Positions 52,271-62,680 of a stretch of DNA of 64,000 bases are shown in pieces (position 1 is the first letter of the stretch; each line of letters begins with the position of its first letter). The translations under genes were made by a program, and so were the position numbers. The DNA comes from Isoperla grammatica (Eukaryota; Arthropoda; Insecta; Plecoptera; Perlodidae). The notes beneath the pieces are model-generated. The model was given only the letters and a program-made list of their open reading frames with translations. It searched no databases and was not told the origin of the DNA. The stretch is taken from assembly GCA_945910005.1 (NCBI GenBank), contig OX246747.1:13640880-13704879 (forward strand). Direction: 5' to 3'.

Positions 52271-52641
52271 CTATTTCCACTTAAATAATTAAAGAACACG
52301 AAAAGTAGCAATGTTTTCTTATATGTTTATTGGTATCAACAAAATAAAATTATTTACAATGAGATATTACCCCATAACATAGCTTAAACGAGCAAAATCT
52401 ATGTTTTGTATTGGAAAAAAAGTTTCCCAACTAGAGCTCAACAAAAACATCGATTCCGTGAAAGATGAAGGCACAAAACTAAGTTGTCATGTTGGGAACA
52501 ACTGGTATGACCTCACATCTGTGACGTCACGGTTGTGACGAGAGCATCACCAAGGTTGCTGTATATAACGTTAGTTTGTATGCATTTCGTGTATTGGCTG
52601 GGAATTTGCTGCTTCTTTTAATGAGTTTATCATATAAATAG

Positions 52642-52686
52642 CCTAGTTGCAAAAATATAAGACGTTAAGCCCAAATATCAATCAAT
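52642..52686 (+). mobile_element. drzSINE-A tail fragment
   Basis: agcctagttgcaaaaatata, agacgttaagcccaaatatc, aatcaatc. Body missing. Confidence 0.7.
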
Positions 52687-52689
52687 CTT

Positions 52690-53570
52690 CATCTCTTGGG
52701 CTGGGCGAAGTTACCAAACTGGTGTCCGTTGAAGGGGGGGGGGGGGGAGGGGCGTTGTCGCTTTTCACCGATTTAGGAATGCCGAACATTGAGAATGTTG
52801 TTCGGAGCATTGGGATGACTGATTCGGCTTTCAGTGACGTTATGGTTTCCACGCAGATGTATCGCGTGTGTTCATCCACTATTATGGCGAGATATTTCAA
52901 GGGCCTGCCCAGGGACTGCTACCTTATCGTGGTGGGCAGGTTTGCGTGCTTTGTTGATCCCGAGAGCTATGCCGGCGGAAGCGTATGCTTCCGCCGGCAT
53001 AGCGGCATAGCAGACGAAGTGCAGTCCACACCCCAATCCCCTTTCCCCTCCACTGTCCCATTGAATATTTCTCCTCCCACTTGGCACTGCCCTCCCTTGC
53101 TGGACTCCCATATGACGGCTCACGCGACGTACAATGGATGTGATTCGGATGTGGCTCTATTCTTCATTATCATCTTTCTCTTCTTCATTATCACCCGCTC
53201 ATCGTCTCGATTAGCCATCGTTGCATAAATATGAGACGTTAAGCCCCAGTAATCAATCATTAAGGTAAGGGCCCTCCAAATCGATTACTATGCTGGACCA
53301 CGGTTTCTCGGGTAGCGGTGTTGATCGAATGGGGTCTCGGTGCTTTGTTTTAACAATAACTTGTCATGGTAGGCAGTTCCTTATAGCATTCTCCACTTGT
53401 TGGTCTATGTGGGGGAACCATACCTTTTCTCTGAATAATTCCTTCGTTTTGACGATACCCAGATGTCCTCGATGAGCTAGGGATATGATACGAGTTTGAA
53501 GTGACGTGGGAATTATAATTTGTCTACCCTTAAGAAGAACGCCGGACGCCACTGTTATGTCAGGCAGCAG
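52690..53570 (-). pseudogene. Ty3/gypsy integrase, split by a drzSINE-B
   Basis: Minus strand from 53552: LKGRQIIIPTSLQTRIISLA, HRGHLGIVKTKELF, REKVWFPHIDQQVE, ..CLP (the HHCC zinc-binding region); a frameshift near 53330, then PLPEKPWSSIVIDLEGPY (start of the catalytic core), the SINE, KYLAIIVDEHTRYICVE, FGIPKSVKSDNAPP with the second Asp. The third acidic residue is lost: a poly-C run (52737-52750) follows. Integrase joins retroelement DNA to the genome; this copy is inactive. Confidence 0.85.
52904..53258 (+). mobile_element. drzSINE-B with rearranged ribozyme; head 52904-53027
   Basis: P1, P2, P3, L3 and J4/2 are intact, but the P4 domain is replaced by a snap-back copy: atgccggcggaagc-gtat-gcttccgccggcat (52969-53000), a 14-bp perfect hairpin, then agcggcatagcagacgaag. 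The B body and tail are otherwise normal. Confidence 0.9.
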
Positions 53571-53575
53571 CTTCA

Positions 53576-53755
53576 GTAGCTCTTAAATTCTGAGAATGTT
53601 TTGATAGTTCTCTCTGGTTGTTTTGCACCTGCACATGAAGTATTGGGTTTTAACCAAGAACTTAAACTTGTAGAGCTTTTAACAGTATCTGTATCTGAAC
53701 TTCTTTGCTTCTTTTCCTTTCTTTTCTGAGCACCACTTTGATACACGCGTGTCAT
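53576..53755 (-). pseudogene. hAT-type (ZMYM-like) transposase N-terminus, fragment
   Basis: MTRVYQSGAQKRKEKKQRSS, then SSWLKPNTS. The 'SGAxKRKxxK...LxxxF/WxK' opening is typical of ZMYM/KRAB-like hAT proteins. It stops after 60 codons. Confidence 0.5.
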
Positions 53756-53759
53756 GTTA

Positions 53760-54123
53760 AATTTGTTAGGACTAATAATGAAACGTTGAAATTAATGTAC
53801 ACACAGACATTAATAACACAGTCGCGACTGAGTCTACTGTCAAACTGACACTTGAGTGAGTTGACAGATGAAGAAATTCAGTACCGCCAACCCTAACCAA
53901 AGTGTGTTTATGTTCAATGTGGCCAACGGTGAAAATCGAAATAGTTTCCCTGGTTTTGCCGGTGACGAAAATGCTGAAGTAAAATACTACCAGTAAAGTG
54001 CTGCGTTCTAAAGGAATTTTTAGTAACTAACTGTAAACGATGTGGGCTCTTCTCAGGTACGGCACCGCGCTGCTTGACCGTTGTAGTATATGTTTTATAT
54101 GTTTATATGTATATGTTTTAATG
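53760..54123. other. No gene seen
   Basis: Spacer between the hAT and LINE fragments. Confidence 0.35.
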
Positions 54124-54438
54124 TCATTTTAATAAAGCATCAAAGAGGGAATAATAAAAGCGGGGCCCTCGGCGATCGCCGACCAGCCGACCGGGCCATG
54201 CCGCCCCTGTATGCACAGAGTTGTGTACAATGAGGGCAACACCTTCCTGTGCACGACTACCGCCGGTGAAATCATTACGATGGAAAAACTTATTTTTGAC
54301 AATAGGTATGTCTTCAGGTTTCAGATGAGTTTCCTGAAGAAACACGACCTGAGGACTATTATCTCTTGGGAGGAGTTGGAGCTCCTCTTTCTTGTTGTAC
54401 AATCCACGGCAATTCCACGTTAAGAAGGAGCTATCCAT
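54124..54438 (-). pseudogene. I/Jockey-like LINE ORF2 start: APE endonuclease N-terminus
   Basis: MDSSFLTWNCRGLYNKKEEL, then VVFLQETHLKPEDIP with the catalytic Glu, YRKD-like FHRNDFTGGSR and GVALIVHNSVH. This is the first ~100 residues of the endonuclease that nicks target DNA. The ORF ends at 54124 and the rest of ORF2 is missing, a 3' loss that ordinary 5' truncation does not explain. Confidence 0.85.
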
Positions 54439-54596
54439 GGCTGTTTATCGATGTGGGATCTATGCCCTTTACCTTTTCTCTTGACTAAAGAATATGGGTT
54501 TTGATCAATGAGAGGATCTTTAATCATGTCTTCACATGAGGACGACACTTTCGATTAAGAGTAGTCTTTTTCAGATGATGTATCTTGTGTGTTCGT

Positions 54597-55511
54597 CTAT
54601 TTAAACATTTCCTTGCTAGGGATAACAGTTTGGGTCTTTGTTGGTCTTGGTGGTGCGGGTGAAGCAGTGGATTCTTCTATTGGTTGTACTTTTTCCGGAG
54701 CAGGTGAAGTTGTTTTTGTTGTTGTTGGCGTTGAGAGTTGTTCCAGAACTGCGCTAAGCTTCGATGTCAAATCAGCAATCTGTTGTTGTTGTTGCTGGAC
54801 AATGGCCGTTAGGTTTTGTACCGACTCTTGAAGTGCTTGGTTTTGTTTTATTAGCTCAGTCTCTCTTTGAGAAGTGCTGGTCCTCTGTGTAACTGAGGCG
54901 AAAGACATAGCAGGTGAGATAGGTTGTGATTCAATTACTCTACGACGAGCTTCTCCAAACGATATCTTACATTGCACTGCCAAGCCAAGGATCGCTTGTT
55001 CCTGCTTCCATATCGGACAAAGACGGGAGCGGGCAGAGTGGTCACCATTACAGTTGACACAACACACCTCCTTCTGGCAGGCATCAGGAGTGTGTGCTGG
55101 CTCACCACAGTCAGTGCATATCTCTTCTCTTAAACATCTAGATTGTGTATGCCCAAACCGGTGACACGTAAAACATCTCATCGGGCTGGGAATGTATGGG
55201 CGGACCTTTAGATTATAGTATAAGACCTTGATAGATGACGGTAGAGCAGGCAGAGAGAACGATATAATCAAGGCAGGTGTTGCCTGGAGTGACCCGTGCT
55301 TCCTACTATTGATTCGCCTTACCTCAACCACCTTGTATTGGAAAAGCTGTGCTTTGATTTCTTCCTCCGATGCATTAAGTAGATCAAAGCATGAAACAAC
55401 CCCTTTGCATATGTTGAGGGACGGATGTCCAGCAGCAGATACACGATAAGAGCAGAAGATCTCGAGATTTAAGAGCTTAATTGCCTGCTTCTCATTCATG
55501 CAGTGGATCAA
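54597..55511 (-). CDS. I/Jockey-like LINE ORF1 (gag-like, CCHC knuckles)
   Basis: 304 codons open from 55511, probably missing the N-terminus: an upstream stretch in another frame (SFTTTYPFFIEKTSKGTIGY, 55620-55540) joins through an A-run, suggesting one lost or gained base at ~55535. Three zinc knuckles: CFTCHRFGHTQSRC, CTDCGEPAHTPDAC and CVNCNGDHSARSRLC. Then a Gln-rich coiled coil (LTAIVQQQQQQIADLTSKL) and a Pro/Thr tail. ORF1 proteins bind element RNA. The endonuclease ORF2 starts 158 bp downstream on the same strand, the normal order. Confidence 0.85.
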   Translation of the reverse strand: MIHCMNEKQAIKLLNLEIFCSYRVSAAGHPSLNICKGVVSCFDLLNASEEEIKAQLFQYKVVEVRRINSRKHGSLQATPALIISFSLPALPSSIKVLYYNLKVRPYIPSPMRCFTCHRFGHTQSRCLREEICTDCGEPAHTPDACQKEVCCVNCNGDHSARSRLCPIWKQEQAILGLAVQCKISFGEARRRVIESQPISPAMSFASVTQRTSTSQRETELIKQNQALQESVQNLTAIVQQQQQQIADLTSKLSAVLEQLSTPTTTKTTSPAPEKVQPIEESTASPAPPRPTKTQTVIPSKEMFK

Positions 55512-55639
55512 CAGTGATCCATCTCGCAGTTTTTTTTATTGAAGAAACATATCCAATAGTTCCTTTCGATGTCTTTTCAATAAAGAACGGATAAGTTGTA
55601 GTGAAAGACTTATACTATGTTCACACTAGGCTCGCTAAC

Positions 55640-56498
55640 AGCAGTTAAGCCACTAACTTCTGTTAAGAATGTAATGTGAACGTAACGCAGTTAGCCATAT
55701 CTGACATCAAGCACTAACTGCGTTTGGTGAACGTAATTTGCTACTGCCTTGTTGAAAATCATACATGTTTTCAAAAGATACCAGGCGGTAAGTTGCGTTA
55801 TAGGGCACTAGCAACACCGAAAGACAACAATGGAACAAAAACATTGAACTGATGGACAAACCATCAGCTGTCAAAATAATAAAATTGCAAACCGTATAAA
55901 TAAAAACAAGTGTATAGCAATAGTAACTGCTCGCCATTTAAAACTTTTAACGATAGACAACGACTAAATGAAAGTTTTGTATGTGTATTTGTGTGTTTTT
56001 TGTTTTGTTTTCCAAAATCAGACGAAATTATTTTTTGACAGCTTGTTGTCTGTCCATCGATTCAATTCATTTGTTTCATTGTTTTTTTGTGTTGCTAATT
56101 GGTGTGACCGTTCCTGGGTAGGCCTAGACTATTCCGCTTTTTCATTTAATAAAATTCGTCGTTCGTTAATAAAATTCGTGAAGCTATGGATTTCTCGTGT
56201 TCGCACTTCGCACGAATTGCTTTCTTTTCGACCGGGTTGAGGTTATGTAAGACGCTGCTACTCTTCCAATTGCTGCAGCATATCTTCTTTTCTGCCTCAC
56301 TTATTTTACCAACATACGTATAAGCGTAGAAATACTGCAATGTAATTGTTAAAAATATTAACAAAAACTCTTTTTGTTCTATAAACGGCATGTTGTTATT
56401 ACTTCAACCACAGACAGTACAAAACAAAACACGTACTTCAAACAGAGCCAAAAGCCGTGCACAGCCTTCTATATCGTCATAAAATCACTAAATATCGT
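55640..56498. repeat. Non-coding region sharing a ~70-bp segment with 15665-15735
   Basis: attttttgacagcttgttgt, ccatcgattcaattcatttg at 56027-56090 match the Harbinger-like element at 15392-16233. gttcacactaggctcgctaa at ~55618 resembles MITE ends. Probably a related non-autonomous element with unclear borders. Confidence 0.45.
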
Positions 56499-56805
56499 CC
56501 TGCCCAGGGACTGCTACCTTATCGTGGTGGGCAGGTTTGCGTGCTTTAATGATTCCTGGAGCTATGCCGGCGGAAGCGTATGCTTCTGGTAGGGCCACCC
56601 TAGCCGGACTGGTCGAGGAGGAGAAGTCAGACGAAGTGCAGTTCACACCCAAATCCCCTTTCCTCCCCCTTCCCCTTTCCACCCCGCCCTCCTATTGGCC
56701 CCTTTCCTCCAAACAGCCCCCTATTTCATCTTCATATATCACCCACTCATCGTCTCGATTAGCCTCGTTGCAAAAATATGAGACGTTAAGCCAAAATAAT
56801 CAACC
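56499..56805 (+). mobile_element. drzSINE-A, full length; ribozyme 56499-56644
   Basis: P1 intact; P2' reads GCAGTTC, giving one G-U pair with GGACTGC; L3 and CGAA intact. Confidence 0.88.
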
Positions 56806-57190
56806 AACATTTATTAACAACAATATGTTAAATAATTGCATTATTTTAAACACTTTTTGGTAAATACTGTATCAAATAGTATTTTCTGAGAAAACAGTGG
56901 TATAAAAGACATTGTTGTAAAGTCACTGCATCCTAGATATTGTAAAATGTCCAACTTAATATCGTTGATATTATTAAGAATACTTCAAGGAGGCAGTTGT
57001 TTACATGACATATGACGGCAAAAGCTGTTTTTCAATTACGGAACAAGAAGTTCCAAATTTCAAACTAAAAATGCTAATAGAATTGGAAATATACGCCTCT
57101 CAGATATAAAAATTATACCGCCCGTATTTTTAGATAATGATCTTCCAGTTTTAGGTGCTTTGAGGAATATTTATTTTTGATGAGACTTCC
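56806..57190. other. No gene seen; A/T-rich
   Basis: Spacer. Confidence 0.35.
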
Positions 57191-57385
57191 CTATTGAGGT
57201 AAGCTGTATGACACAGTACGCGTTTCTAACACAAGCGGTCCAGTATAAAGAAAAAACTGACGCAGTTCAGTTGCTTTCCATCTAGCAACCTCTTGAAGTG
57301 GTCTTAGCCGTAACACAAATTCTATTGGAATACAATTCTTAAATGATGACATAATTAAAAATGCCTCTTGTCTTTTCCTGAATGA

Positions 57386-57761
57386 CCTGCCCATGGACTG
57401 CTACCTTATCGTGGTGGGCAGGTTTGTGCGCTTTGATGATTCCTGGAGCTATGCCGGCGGGAGCGCATGCTTCTGGTAAAGCCAACCTTGCCGGACTGGT
57501 CGAGGAGGAGAAGTCAGACGAAGTGCAGTCCACACCCCAATCCCCTTTCCCCCCACTGTCCCATTGAAATTTTCTCCTCCCACTTGGCCCTGCCCTCCCT
57601 AGCTGGACTCCCGTATGACGACTCACGCGACGTACAATGGATCTGATTCGGATGTGGTTTTATTCTTCATTATCATCTTTCTCATCTTCATTATCACCCG
57701 CTCATCGTCTCGATTAGCCATCGTTGCATAAATATGAGACGTTAAGCCCCATTAATCAATC
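57386..57761 (+). mobile_element. drzSINE-B, exact 14-bp target duplication; ribozyme 57386-57531
   Basis: cttttcctgaatga at 57372-57385 and 57762-57775. P1, P2, L3 and J4/2 intact; the P4 hairpin shows changes (ggagcgcatgcttc). Confidence 0.95.
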
Positions 57762-57924
57762 CTTTTCCTGAATGATAATTTGTATGGAGGTTTTCCTTTT
57801 AGCCACATGTCACGAATTAGCTTCTTTACAATACCTAAGCAAATTAAGTGCATGTAATCTAAAGGTATATTTGTAATCATATCAAATTCTGGTATGTCTG
57901 TCAGCAATGTATTTCCCAAGTGAT

Positions 57925-58259
57925 CCTGCCCATGGACTGCTACCTTATCGTGGTGGGCAGGTTTGTGCGCTTTGATGATTCCTGGAGCTATGCCGGCGGA
58001 AGCGTATGCTTCTGGGAGGGCCACCCTAGCCGGACTGGTCGAGGAGGAGAAGTCAGACGAAATGCAGTCCACATCCTCCCCCCTCCCTTATCCTCCCCCT
58101 CCCTTATCCTCCCCCTTCCAATTTGTCACATCGCCCTCCTACTTGCCCCTTTTCTCCAAACAGCCCCCTATTGCATCTTCATCTATCACCCACTCATTGT
58201 CTCGATTAGCCTCGTTGCAAAAATATGAGACGTTAAGCCCAAATATCAATCTATCAATC
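57925..58259 (+). mobile_element. drzSINE-A, 14-bp target duplication (one mismatch); ribozyme 57925-58070
   Basis: atttcccaagtgat at 57911-57924 and atttcccaaatgat at 58260-58273. Ribozyme complete. The body carries an extra ccttatcctccccct repeat. Confidence 0.94.
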
Positions 58260-58504
58260 ATTTCCCAAATGATGTTCTTCGTGCACATGATTTACGAAGC
58301 TTCTATGAGTTCGCCTCGCTGCGGCAACGAAAGTAAAACATGCCCGACTTTTACTGTATTCTCCTTCTACAATACATTTGCTGCAAGAGTTGTATCCACT
58401 ATGGCCTTTTATATTACATACAAATGATTTTGCAGGCGCATCACATATTTGTTCATGATAATTAGTGTAGTTATGACTTATTAATAAAGGTAGAATCATC
58501 TTCT

Positions 58505-59803
58505 AAGAACTAGTTAAGAACACAACCACACGATTTTAGGCTTAGACAACAACTGAACTTTCTGGAAGGTTACAGTGCTACCACACAGACAACTTAACAA
58601 AATCTATATTTCACAAAACGTGTTATTGTTGTTACTATTTATTCTATTTTTATGATTATTACTTTTCCTAAACACCTTCTCCTAATGATTATAAAAATGT
58701 AACTTACAATTCTTTTACTGAGCAACTTTGTTATCAACTCATTTAACTAATGCATATTTATGTTTCAAGAATTTACTATTATTCAGAGCTTGAGTCAAAA
58801 CATCTGCTACGATATCTTCTGTACACAAGTAATCGATTTTAAGCAGTCCTTCTTTAACCTTTTCATTGACAAAGTGAAATCTAACGTCAATGTGTTTGAT
58901 TCGTCGGTTGAACTGTCCATTTTTGATTATAGTCAGAGCACTTTGATTATCCATTTTTAAGATAACGCTCATTTCACTACTTAAAAGTTCGTTCAGTAGA
59001 GCTTTTATAAAATGTAGTTCTTTGACCCAGTCCGCTGCGGCTATGTCCTCGGCCTCATCAGCACTGGAAAGAGCAACGATCGGCTCTTTTCTCGAGGACC
59101 AACTTATCGGCCCACCACAGAAGTATATCACGAATCCTGTTGTAATTCGCCTGGCAACCGTGTCTCCAGCAAGGTCCGAGTCACTGTACCACATCACTTG
59201 TAAAAGTCCATCATTGTCTTCAGTTCTTCTTGTATACATAAAACCACCATCTTTTGTCGAACTCAAGTTTCGCATGATACGTTTTACATTGTTAATGTCC
59301 ATTGTTGACGGGTTTTCCATGGTTCGGCTACTATAACTTACTGAGTAAGCAATGTCTGGTCTGGTTTTATTTGATAAGTACAGTAGGCTGCCAACAGCTT
59401 CTCGATATGGAAACTTATCTTTCCTCTTCTTATCTTCTTCATTTCAGTCAAAATTTATCATTGGTGTTACTGCTGACTTAGCATTTTCCATTCCAAATTT
59501 TTCCAGAACCGTATTCACATAGGATTTTTGTTCGAGTTTCATGCAGTCTGAATCTCTAGTAATTTTAATTCCCAAGAATGTGTCTACTTTGATGAGGACT
59601 TCTTAGAGCTTGTTTATTATTACAAACATATAGAGAAATTACAAGAACACAACCACACGATTTTAGGCCTAGACAACAACTGAACTTTCTAAAAGGTTAC
59701 AGTGCTACCACACAGACAACTTAACAAAATCTATATTTCACAAAACGTGTTGTTGTTGTTGTTTTTGTTACTATTTATTCTATTTTTATGATTATTACTA
59801 TTC
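58505..59803 (-). mobile_element. Internally deleted Ty1/copia element
   Basis: Two related ~170-bp segments (59803-59604 and 58673-58505, minus orientation, starting tgttaaggaatag / tgtttaggaaaag) act as LTRs. The 5' LTR joins directly to C-terminal RT/RNase H codons with no gag, integrase or primer-binding site, so most of the element was deleted. Confidence 0.75.
58739..59598 (-). pseudogene. Ty1/copia RT tail and RNase H
   Basis: Upstream part (59598-59325): VLEKFGMENAKSAVTPMI, one stop, then AVGSLLYLSNKTRPDIAYSV. The open part (59320-58739): WYSDSDLAGDTVARRITTGF, FCGGPISWSSRKEPIVALSS, DNQSALTIIKNGQFNRRIKH, IDVRFHFVNEKV and ADVLTQAL. The usual SSTEAEYIA reads SSADEAEDIA, so the Glu is kept. 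The copia call is firm. Confidence 0.88.
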
Positions 59804-60039
59804 CTTAACAAAATTAGGCCAGAAATTTTAACTCTCAGCCCTTTATTACGAATATTTGAAGTTTAAACCACTGCCATGGCATTTTCTCTTTCCCCTTCCT
59901 GTTAAGATGAAGTCGTTTCATTTCATTTTTACATTTCATTTTTATTCGTGTTATTTACAATGGTTTGTGTAACACACGTCATCAATACATGGTGGAATAC
60001 TAAAAATTAAAACAGAGTAGTATTAAAATCTTGTTACAT

Positions 60040-60824
60040 TATAACACACGACATCAGTCTACAGCATTCTTAGTAAATGGGAAGTCCACTACATTGTAAA
60101 ATTCATAATAAATAAATATTGAAGGGTACTTTATTCCCATATCCACAAACCAGGAGCAATACTAAAAATTAAGATGAAGTAGTTTACAAATCTAGTTACA
60201 TCATAGAAACATGTTCCTCAACTTACATCATTCACATCAATAGAAAGTCCTCTACATTATAAAATTCTTTGTTTAATGTTGTACCTAGTTGTAGTTTGAA
60301 CCTCTCTATGGTATCCACTTGTTTCAAATTGTCAGGCAACTTATTATACAGCTTGGCACCGGCATATGAAGGTCCCTTTTCTTAGAGAGTTGAATTGTGG
60401 GGCACTTTATGCACATCCTGCTTCTGTCTAGTATTGTGACTGTGAGTGTCACAATTTCTTAGTTTGTCAGGTCTATATTGCTTTAGGTATAAAATGGTTT
60501 TAAATATATATATATATGCAAGGTAGTGTCATTATTTTACAGTTCTTAATAACTCCTCTACAAGACTCCTGTTTTTTCATGTTACAGATCAGCCGAATTG
60601 CTTTTTTTGGAAGGCTAAATAACCTTTGCATGTTTTTCTTAGAGCTGCCACCCCAAACAATACCATTACTTGAGTGTGTTGCTATTAGGGAGTGATAAAC
60701 GGATAGCATTATATCTGCATTCCTGTATATTTTTAATTTGCGTAATACAAAAAGACTGCTGCTAATTTTTTTAGCTGTATGGTCTACATGATCATCCCAA
60801 GTTAGTCGATCATCAATGTCCCAT
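60040..60824 (-). pseudogene. CR1-like LINE, C-terminal RT and 3' UTR
   Basis: Minus strand: LSVYHSLIATHSSNGIVWGG, LPKKAIRLICNMKKQES, an AT-repeat disruption near 60505, DTHSHNTRQKQDVHKVP, a stop, GAKLYNKLPDNLKQ and FYNVEDFL, then a 3' UTR with an aataaa signal. It continues the RT fragment at 61145-61698 across the SINE at 60825. Confidence 0.8.
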
Positions 60825-61131
60825 CTTGCCCATGGACTGCTACCTTATCGTGGTGGGCAGGTTTGAGTGCTTTGTTGATCCCGAGAGCTATGCCGGCGGA
60901 AGCGTATGCTTCTGGTAGGGCCACCCTTGCCGGACTGGTCGAGGAGGAGAAGTCAGACGAAGTGCAGTCCACACCCCAATCCCGTTTCCTCCCCTTTCCC
61001 CTTTCCTCACGCACCCTCCTACTTGCCCCTTTCCTCCAAAGAGCCCCCAATTTCATCTTCATTATCACCCACTCATCGTCTTGATTAGCCAAGTTGCAAA
61101 AATATAAGACGTTAAGCCCAAATATCTATCA
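60825..61131 (+). mobile_element. drzSINE-A, exact 13-bp target duplication; ribozyme 60825-60970
   Basis: atcaatgtcccat at 60812-60824 and 61132-61144. 5' strand is CTTGCCC (a shift of the first bases); P2, P3, L3 and CGAA intact. It splits the CR1-like RT. Confidence 0.93.
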
Positions 61132-61144
61132 ATCAATGTCCCAT

Positions 61145-61698
61145 AACATTTACTTGATCTACTTCCCTTCCTTCCAATGTTTGAAGATGAACTTCTTGTT
61201 CTGTTTTGTCTTTGATTTTGAAAACCATAAACTTTGTTTTACTTACGTCAAGTATTAAATTGTTTGGCCTCAACCATTGTGCTATTTCATTAAACATCAC
61301 AAATCCATCCACTTCCAGTTTCCTAATATCCTTGTGAGCTAACACTGCCGTAGAATCATCTGCATACAGTACAATACTTCCTGACGATACTGACTTTGGT
61401 AGGTCATTTATTAGAACATTGAAGAATCCAGACCCTAAAATTGATCATTGTGGGACCCCCTGCCTAATCTCCGCGTTATTTGACTGAAAATCTTTATTTA
61501 GCTCTTTACACGCTATACTCACATATCGATTTCTCCCTTTAAGATATGAATTAACCCACTGTAGAGCAAGCTCTCGAATGCCATAAGAGTATAGCTTATT
61601 AACTTGAATATCCCCAACAACACAATCGAAAGCCTTGCTTAGGTCCATAAATATTGTAAGAACATACTTTCGCTTGTCTAATCAATCTAAAATTTGGT
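61145..61698 (-). pseudogene. CR1-like LINE RT fragment, duplicate of 1885-2445
   Basis: FMDLSKAFDCV, LALQWVNSYLKGRNRYVSIA, IRQGVPQ, a stop where the other copy reads G (tgatcat for ggatcct region), then YADD region and VLAHKDIRKLEV. Fewer frameshifts than the copy at 1885-2445 around 61550 but one extra stop. Confidence 0.82.
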
Positions 61699-62011
61699 CC
61701 TGCCCAGGGACTGCCACCTTATCGTGGTGGGCAGGTTTGTGTGCTTTGTTGATCACGAGAGCTATGCCGGCGGAAGCGTATGCTTCTGGTAGGGCCACCC
61801 TAGCCGGACTGGTCGAGGAGGAGAAATCAGACGAAGTGCAGTCCACACCCCAATCCCCTTTCCTCCCCTTTGCCCTTTTCTCACGCGCCCTCCTACTTGC
61901 CCCTTTCCTCCAAAGAGCCCCCAATTTCATCTTCATTATCACCCATTCATCGTCTTGATTAGCCAAGTTGCAAAAATATAAGACGTTAAGCCCAAATATC
62001 AACCAATCAAT
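61699..62011 (+). mobile_element. drzSINE-A, full length; ribozyme 61699-61844
   Basis: Duplicate of 2446-2757, with canonical CCTGCCC instead of CCTGTCC. Confidence 0.88.
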
Positions 62012-62160
62012 CGACTCACGCGACGTACTATGGATCTGATTCGGATGTGGCTTTATTCTTCATTATCATCTTTCTCATCTTCATTATCACCCGCTCATCG
62101 TCTCGATTAGTCATCGTTTCATAAATATGAGACGTTAAGCCCCAATTATCAATCATTTCA
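62012..62160 (+). mobile_element. drzSINE-B tail fragment
   Basis: Duplicate of 2758-2906. Confidence 0.75.
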
Positions 62161-62338
62161 GAATTTTTTTTGTAGGTTGGCATCTTCACGGATTTGGGAT
62201 ACGGATAATAACATCTAGTGTAGTAGTCACGAGTGTTTACTGAAACTTTCAACCAAATCCGTCAAGCCGTTTGACCTGTGTGCGACGAACAAACTTTTGC
62301 ACAGAAACAAAATAATATTTTTTTACAAAATGGTGGTT

Positions 62339-62648
62339 CCTGCCCAGGGACTGCTACCTTATCGTGGTGGGCAGGTTTGTGTGCTTTTTTGATCCCGAGA
62401 GCTATGCCGGCGGAAGCGTATGCTTCTGGTAGGGCCACCCTAGCCGGACTGGTCGAGGAGGAGAAGTCAGACGAAATGCAGTCCACACCCCAATCCCCTT
62501 TCCTCCCCATTCCCCTTTCCCCTTTCCGCACGCGCCATCCTACTTGCCCCTTTCCTCCAAACAGCCCCCTATTTCATCTTCATATATCACCAACTCATTG
62601 TCTCGATTAGCCTCGTTGCAAAAATATGAGATGTTAAGCCCAAATAAT
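62339..62648 (+). mobile_element. drzSINE-A, full length; ribozyme 62339-62484
   Basis: Duplicate of 3090-3398, with one extra cccctttcc in the body. All ribozyme pairings intact. Confidence 0.9.
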
Positions 62649-62680
62649 CTTATCGCGAGTACATGTCCGTCGTGTTTCAG

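Larger units (their letters stand above)
48969..52560. mobile_element. 3.6-kb element with 30-bp terminal inverted repeats
   Basis: 48969-48998 (agcaactttggtgatgctct...) and 52531-52560 are reverse complements with two mismatches. The left end cuts a LINE fragment. Inside: a plus-strand ORF (49075-49341), a minus-strand terminal exon (50459-50081), a minus-strand exon (52270-52150), a tRNA-headed SINE and taggccta-rich sequence. No transposase motif recognised, and no clear target duplication. Confidence 0.55.
57191..58499 (-). pseudogene. CACTA-like transposase-domain gene with two precise SINE insertions
   Basis: Minus strand: AKSFVCNIKGHSGYNSCSKC (zinc-type cluster), VEGEYSKSRACF, then SINE; TDIPEFDMITNIPLDYMHLI, CLGIVKKLIRDMW, then SINE; SFKNCIPIEFVLRLRPLQEV, ARWKATELRQFFLYTGPLVL, ending at 57191. 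'D(x)MHLICLGI' and 'RWKATE(L/F)RQFLLYTGP' are hallmarks of the transposase-domain family of CACTA/EnSpm-related animal elements. Removing each SINE with one copy of its duplication restores the reading frame, so both insertions hit an intact frame. Confidence 0.7.

Noticed and set aside
54589..54831. Plus-strand ORF opposite the LINE ORF1
   Set aside because: Antisense shadow of the Gln-rich coding region on the minus strand.
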